Assembly: GCA_026390435.1 (NCBI GenBank)
Contig: JAPLFY010000113.1
Span: 58,717 to 122,716, forward strand
Reading direction: 5' to 3'
Origin: Pseudomonadota bacterium
GTDB lineage: Bacteria > Bdellovibrionota_B > Oligoflexia > Oligoflexales > CAIYRB01
DNA: 64,000 nt
Shown: positions 60,053 through 64,000 of the stretch, in pieces
How positions within the stretch are numbered: position 1 is the stretch's first letter
How the letters are laid out: each line of letters starts with the position of its first letter
Made by a program: the position numbers and the translations under genes
Notes under the pieces: model-generated
What the model was told of the DNA's origin: nothing
Seen by the model: only the letters and a program-made list of their open reading frames with translations
Databases searched by the model: none

Positions 60053-62221
60053 ATGAAGAAAAAGAAGCAAGAGTGTTTGGACTTGAAGAAAACAAGACTA
60101 GTTAGTCAGGTGCCGGTCCAGTTTATTGTAATTCTTGGCGTTTTTTTGATTAACTCCAGTTGCAGCGCACTTAAATTGAACTCGAAGAAATCGCAGCCTC
60201 AGCCAGATTATGGTCGATACGGCGATGCCGAAGCCAAGCCTCTACTTTCGCTATATGCCGACTGTAGTGAGATCCAGGCAGACATTCGCTCTCAACTTGA
60301 GGTGCGAAAGAACAATGATTTGGCCATGAAGGCGTATTATCAGAGTCGATCGGGGATACATGGGGCCATGATGCCGATGTCCGCACCAGATGCCGCAGTT
60401 AGCAGCATGGCGACCAGTGCCCAAACAGACGCCAGCAAGGAGCCTTCCGCTGAACAATCGGCCGGACAGGGCGGAGCCACAAACATCCAAGAGCAGGGAG
60501 TGGACGAGAGCGATTTCGTAAAGATTGGCTCAGATCACATCTTTGTACATCGTGACTCAACAGTGAAAGTTAGCGATCGAGCCACACTTAACGAACTAGG
60601 TGAAGTGAGTGTCGCTGACTTAACACACGTAAATTTGTATGCAGATGGATCTAGATTGACCGTGATCGGATTCAAGCAGGGTCCAGCAAGCGAATTGGGG
60701 CCTCGGGGTGAGCGCGTTACCTTTGGCAATAGGACCATATTGCAGTCCGATGGCGATACCATTGTCAGGATATATGCAACGGCAAAGGGCAAACTTCCTG
60801 GTCTGGTCAAGGAACATTTATTTCGCGGCGACTACCTGGATACACGTCTACTTGAAGGTCAATTGCTTACAGTTTTTCGCGGTAACTTACCGATGGTGGC
60901 GGCGGTAGTAGGTGCAGTGCCGGATTTTCCGGTGGCTCTCGACCAGGGATCGACAACGATCAATGGGGTAGCCTGTTCGGCAATCGCTAAGCCCATCATT
61001 CGAGACATCGATCTAAGGATGTCGCGGCTTGCTGTTATAAACACTGTCGCGACTGATAAAGCAGTGCAGCAAATGGCAACAGTCGGTGGCGGCGATATGA
61101 TCTATATGACGACACGAAACATTTATCTGGTTAAACAAAATCGCAGATGGTGGCCGTGGGTCCAACCTGCCAACGACAGGGCTGAAGAGGCTTACTGGCA
61201 GCCTCAACAGAATAGTGAGGCCGTTTACCTTACAAAGGTGTCGCTCACTCGAGACGGGCAGTTGCTGACTACTGCCGTTGGCAGTGTGCCGGGAAGGGTC
61301 AAGGATCAGTGGGCGTTTAAGGAATTAGTCGAAGACAATCTCTTATCCGTAGCCACGACAACGGGCCAACTATGGGCGCAAGGTGACCAAAAAGCATTGA
61401 ATCATCTTTACATCCTCGAACAAAGTGGTACCGAACTAAAAACAGCGGCGCCTGTCCAAGATTTTGCTCCCGGCGAGGATATTCGCTCGGTGCGTCATGT
61501 TGGCAAGATTGCCTATATTGTTACCTTTAAAAAAACGGATCCGCTTTTTGCCTTTGACCTTAGCCAGCCACGTGCACCGAAGATCCTTGGCGAGCTAAAA
61601 ATCCCCGGTTTCTCAACCTATATGCACCCGCTGGCGGATGGTCGGCTTTTGGGCATTGGCTTTGATGCGATAGATCAAGGCGGTTCTGCTCTATTTGATG
61701 GAATCCAAGTGTCTCTTTTTGACACTTCTAATCCACGTGAACTTGGGCGTCTTGATCATCATACTCTCGGTAAAAGAGGATCTGGTTCCGACGTCACTGG
61801 CGATCACCATGCCTTTTATTACGATGCCGGGACCAAATTGATTGGCGTTCCTGTGGTCACGGTACATGGCGATAGGTCGTCAAACATTGGGTTCGCTGGG
61901 CAAGCTACTGAGTTTAGCGGTGCAGTGCTCTACCGTCTGGAAGGGGATAAGCTAAACGAGTTAACTCGCATTTCGCATGCAGACCTTATGCCCGCGGTAT
62001 GTAAGCAAGCTCTAGCGGGTACTTTGTGGTGGCAAGACCGCTTTCAATCTCTAGATATCAACCGCATGTATACACTCGATGGTCGTCTGATTTCGATTTC
62101 CCGCTTTGGTATCAAGTCTCATGAACTTCAGGATCCCGATAAGGTTACTGCGTCGACAATATTTGCTGGGGCAGGAGAGGAGCTCTGCAGGAGTAAGCCT
62201 CCGGTCATGGGTATTGACTAA
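60053..62221 (+). CDS. Lipoprotein with C-terminal beta-propeller domain
   Basis: This is a 722-residue secreted protein of the type called beta-propeller domain-containing (PF09826-like). The signal peptide (VQFIVILGVFLINSSC) puts a Cys at a lipobox-like site. A Ser/Ala/Gln-rich linker leads to the family signature TNIQEQGVDESDFVKIGSDHIFVH. Propeller blades include DIRSVRHVGKIAYIVTFKKTDPLFAFDLS, KIPGFSTYMHPLADGRLLGIGFD and SDVTGDHHAFYYDAGTKLIGVPV. ATG 60053 has GGAG 9 nt upstream; the frame to 59996 lies in the repeat element and was rejected. Its leader is duplicated before the next gene. Confidence 0.88.
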   Translation: MKKKKQECLDLKKTRLVSQVPVQFIVILGVFLINSSCSALKLNSKKSQPQPDYGRYGDAEAKPLLSLYADCSEIQADIRSQLEVRKNNDLAMKAYYQSRSGIHGAMMPMSAPDAAVSSMATSAQTDASKEPSAEQSAGQGGATNIQEQGVDESDFVKIGSDHIFVHRDSTVKVSDRATLNELGEVSVADLTHVNLYADGSRLTVIGFKQGPASELGPRGERVTFGNRTILQSDGDTIVRIYATAKGKLPGLVKEHLFRGDYLDTRLLEGQLLTVFRGNLPMVAAVVGAVPDFPVALDQGSTTINGVACSAIAKPIIRDIDLRMSRLAVINTVATDKAVQQMATVGGGDMIYMTTRNIYLVKQNRRWWPWVQPANDRAEEAYWQPQQNSEAVYLTKVSLTRDGQLLTTAVGSVPGRVKDQWAFKELVEDNLLSVATTTGQLWAQGDQKALNHLYILEQSGTELKTAAPVQDFAPGEDIRSVRHVGKIAYIVTFKKTDPLFAFDLSQPRAPKILGELKIPGFSTYMHPLADGRLLGIGFDAIDQGGSALFDGIQVSLFDTSNPRELGRLDHHTLGKRGSGSDVTGDHHAFYYDAGTKLIGVPVVTVHGDRSSNIGFAGQATEFSGAVLYRLEGDKLNELTRISHADLMPAVCKQALAGTLWWQDRFQSLDINRMYTLDGRLISISRFGIKSHELQDPDKVTASTIFAGAGEELCRSKPPVMGID

Positions 62222-62248
62222 TTGTCTCGTTTAATTCAACTGCGTCGA

Positions 62249-62280
62249 GCTCGCTAGGCTATCTGCCGGCGAGCCTTTTT
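62249..62280 (+). terminator. Terminator after the beta-propeller gene
   Basis: GCTCGC pairs with GCGAGC around a 14-nt loop, followed by CTTTTT. Confidence 0.6.
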
Positions 62281-62365
62281 AGTATGGCCTCCGTTGACCA
62301 GGGCTTGTTTTGACGCCTTTAGTTTATCTAGATATTTCGGGTATTTAAGGCGCATAATCCGCGCT

Positions 62366-62478
62366 TGTATACGCTTGTATACGGAATCTTGCCCAAACCA
62401 CGCGTGCACTGTCCCTGTTATGCCGAAAAGAGCTTGTAGCTGACGTCGTGAGACCACTTACAAACAACAATGCTCACG
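62366..62478 (+). repeat. 113-bp upstream element, copy 2
   Basis: This is the second copy of the element at 59914-60026, with the same length, the same spacing to the following start (25 versus 26 nt) and the same terminal CGTGAG/CTCACG hairpin. A 67-codon minus-strand frame (62254-62457) spans it; the corresponding frame in copy 1 is interrupted. Confidence 0.9.
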
Positions 62479-62503
62479 TAAAAACCCTAAGGGAGACTCG
62501 ATC

Positions 62504-63376
62504 ATGAATCCTAAGAATCTAAACAAAATTTTTGTAGAGGCTGGCATCATAGCGGCCTTGTCGCTGACATTTGCAGGCTGCGGACAACAGGATCAAAAAC
62601 AAGGCAAAAATGTAGCTGCAGAAAAGTCGACCGATCTGAAAAAAGACCAGAACGATAAGTCTGGGAAGGCGAGTCTCGGCTTGGCGCTGCCGAAAAACCT
62701 GCCAGCAGAAGTGGATCAGGTTGAAGTTAGCCTGTCCCGCATGATCGCCTTCGATGATGGGTGTGGCGGTGTGATTAGTGTTTTACATTCAAAGAGTCAT
62801 CAGCTTGGTCGGCCGTGCATGGTACCTGCCGGTGTAACCGGATCCGCAGTGGGAGTGGGTTCGGGAGACATTGATAAAAAAAGCATCGCCGCATCTACTC
62901 ATCAGATTTTTGCCGTCAATGGCCAACCAATTCAAATAAACGACCTAGATGCTGGCGACTACTGGATCACCGTCAACCTGGTAAACAGCGCCACAGGCCG
63001 CGTCTACTCAACCGGCGAGGGTCGTGCGACCGTCGAAGCCGGCAAGTTAGCCACTGCTCGTATCTCCATGACTAAAGTTGAGGATACGACCGGTGGACTC
63101 ATCATCGTCCTGGAAGATGTAGTCGACTCGAACGAACCAGCCCCGATCGTGGAACCAGTGCCAGCACCACCTTTAATGTGTCCAGCGATTTTTAAGAATC
63201 CGGTGTGTGTGGTAGTTGGCAAGAGCCTGGTTTACCAAGTACATGAGTTTCAGGGTCTGCCCAATAGCTGCAATTGGGCACCACTGCCACAGTTCTTCCA
63301 ACAGGTACCAAATAGCCACTGCCTAGGCCTACCCGGCTCCGAAAGACTCTGGACTGGTGGGGGCCGAGGTCTTTAA
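62504..63376 (+). CDS. Lipoprotein with Kazal-like C-terminal segment
   Basis: This is a 290-residue lipoprotein with signal peptide and lipobox FAGC, then a Lys/Gln/Asp-rich linker. The central domain (LPAEVDQVEVSLSRMIAFDDGCGG to GLIIVLEDV) is a beta-sandwich of the DUF4382 kind in general shape. The C-terminus reads CPAIFKNPVCVVVGK, later LPNSCNWAP, which resembles a Kazal protease-inhibitor domain (PVC, GK, NSC) with unusual spacing. The last 20 residues look low-quality, so a frameshift near 63290 is possible. GGGAG is 9 nt before the ATG. Its leader is a near copy of that of the preceding gene. Confidence 0.7.
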   Translation: MNPKNLNKIFVEAGIIAALSLTFAGCGQQDQKQGKNVAAEKSTDLKKDQNDKSGKASLGLALPKNLPAEVDQVEVSLSRMIAFDDGCGGVISVLHSKSHQLGRPCMVPAGVTGSAVGVGSGDIDKKSIAASTHQIFAVNGQPIQINDLDAGDYWITVNLVNSATGRVYSTGEGRATVEAGKLATARISMTKVEDTTGGLIIVLEDVVDSNEPAPIVEPVPAPPLMCPAIFKNPVCVVVGKSLVYQVHEFQGLPNSCNWAPLPQFFQQVPNSHCLGLPGSERLWTGGGRGL

Positions 63377-63444
63377 GGTCCGAATGTTTCCTGGTGATCC
63401 CGAGGGATTGGCAACCGCCGTTTTAGCATTGCCAATTCCAGATA

Positions 63445-64000
63445 CTATTTTCTCTGGCTCTCAACCTTCTTCATCTCTTCCTCGCTATGGGGCGTAAGGA
63501 TTGTTTTGGCGAAGGATTCATCCTGTGGAATCGCCATCTTTAATCCAGCAGCCCCTTGCATTCTTAGCTTTCCTGATTTCAGAGAAAAATCAAAAACGTG
63601 GCCCCCATGTCGGCGATCATCACTGATAAAATGCAGATGGTAGCCGCTCACATTTAAAGAGTTGGTATAGGCAGGAAAGCGAAAGCCGACGATGGTACCT
63701 TTGATCGATCCGAAGGAAAAAACTGGCTGGGTTTTGACGGCATCAGCGAGTTGTGGATACGGCTGTTTTTGCCGTGGGGCGATCCGAAGACTCAGGCTGG
63801 TAAATTCGCCATCTAGGCGAATCACATCAATACCGTTGAGGTTGCTACTGAGCTCGGTTAATTTTTGTTCAAAGCTGTCGCGGGTCAAATCTTTGAGATC
63901 CTTTACCGCGACGTCTTTGGGCAGCTCGCTCAAGACGGCAAATGGACTCAGGCATTCCTTTTTCTTTACGACAGAACCGTCCTCGCGGGCTTGATAAACT
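63445..64000 (-). CDS. budA: Alpha-acetolactate decarboxylase, C-terminal part
   Basis: This gene runs off the right edge; about 185 codons are visible, and no start lies inside (the TTG at 63933 is internal, preceded by VVKKKECLSPFAV in frame). The enzyme decarboxylates acetolactate to acetoin, used in pH control and overflow metabolism. Family signatures are YPQLADAVKTQPVFSFGSIKGTIVGFRFP, then GYHLHFISDDRRHGGHVFDF with the three zinc-binding His. It converges with the Kazal-like lipoprotein gene. The C-terminal HSEEEMKKVESQRK is a charged tail beyond the usual end. Confidence 0.93.
   Translation of the reverse strand, partial: VYQAREDGSVVKKKECLSPFAVLSELPKDVAVKDLKDLTRDSFEQKLTELSSNLNGIDVIRLDGEFTSLSLRIAPRQKQPYPQLADAVKTQPVFSFGSIKGTIVGFRFPAYTNSLNVSGYHLHFISDDRRHGGHVFDFSLKSGKLRMQGAAGLKMAIPQDESFAKTILTPHSEEEMKKVESQRK

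Overview
The window reads as chromosomal DNA of a Gram-negative bacterium with a busy envelope. By eye it has mid-range GC. It has many signal-peptide and lipobox proteins, outer-membrane beta-barrel candidates, Wza/Wzc/Wzy-type polysaccharide genes and a TM-anchored FtsY. Subtilases, beta-propeller lipoproteins, a lysine/alanine-tailed HU and sigma-28- and sigma-54-like promoter matches fit a Bdellovibrionota/Oligoflexia or other former deltaproteobacterial lineage. That placement is inference: the window has no rRNA gene, no recognisable tRNA and no CRISPR array.

Layout. 0-2 kb (minus): 5' part of a Rel/SpoT (p)ppGpp enzyme, guanylate kinase and a small unknown gene. 2-7 kb (plus): a subtilase lipoprotein with a C-terminal membrane tail, translationally coupled to a small membrane protein, then a lipoprotein, a YbjN-type protein and a Ser/Thr kinase. 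7-11.6 kb (minus): GT-C glycosyltransferase and RecD2 helicase. 11.9-15.2 kb (plus): ribosome hibernation factor behind a terminator-like leader hairpin, a second subtilase, and a Gly/His/Tyr/Pro-repeat secreted protein behind a sigma-54-like promoter. 15.4-21.7 kb (plus): a compact polysaccharide operon (Wzc/GumC-like protein with a decayed kinase domain, O-antigen-ligase-like protein, Wza-like lipoprotein, small membrane protein, TMTC-like GT-C/TPR protein). 21.9-33.9 kb: lipocalin, SDR, a stand-alone divergent GroEL, thioesterase, galE, mtnC, ftsY, trpF overlapping an envelope gene, two more small envelope or unknown genes, a 589-aa unknown and HU.

34-37.2 kb (minus): an oligopeptide-type ABC importer (binding protein plus two permeases, no ATPase gene beside it). 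37.5-42 kb: ribbon-helix-helix-like protein, M14 carboxypeptidase preceded by a structured leader RNA with terminator, phosphopantetheinyl transferase, oligoribonuclease and a secreted protein. 42-46 kb (plus): DsbA-like protein, PilZ protein with its ribosome-binding site inside a hairpin, two small proteins (one behind a near-consensus sigma-28 promoter) and a NamZ-type exo-muramidase. 46-55 kb: TPR protein, S41 protease with glycosyltransferase-TPR gene, beta-barrel, CHAD protein, REP-like inverted repeat and MFS transporter. 55-64 kb: a 1158-residue surface protein with tandem beta repeats, an SDR gene broken by an in-frame stop, two lipoproteins whose upstream regions are about 90% identical 113-bp copies, and a partial acetolactate decarboxylase.

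No single locus is a proven new system. The strongest leads are the attenuator-like leader RNA at 39.35-39.55 kb, the duplicated 113-bp promoter-proximal element at 59.9 and 62.4 kb, the sigma-28-like promoters at 43.9 and 47.4 kb, and the polysaccharide operon with its dead kinase domain.
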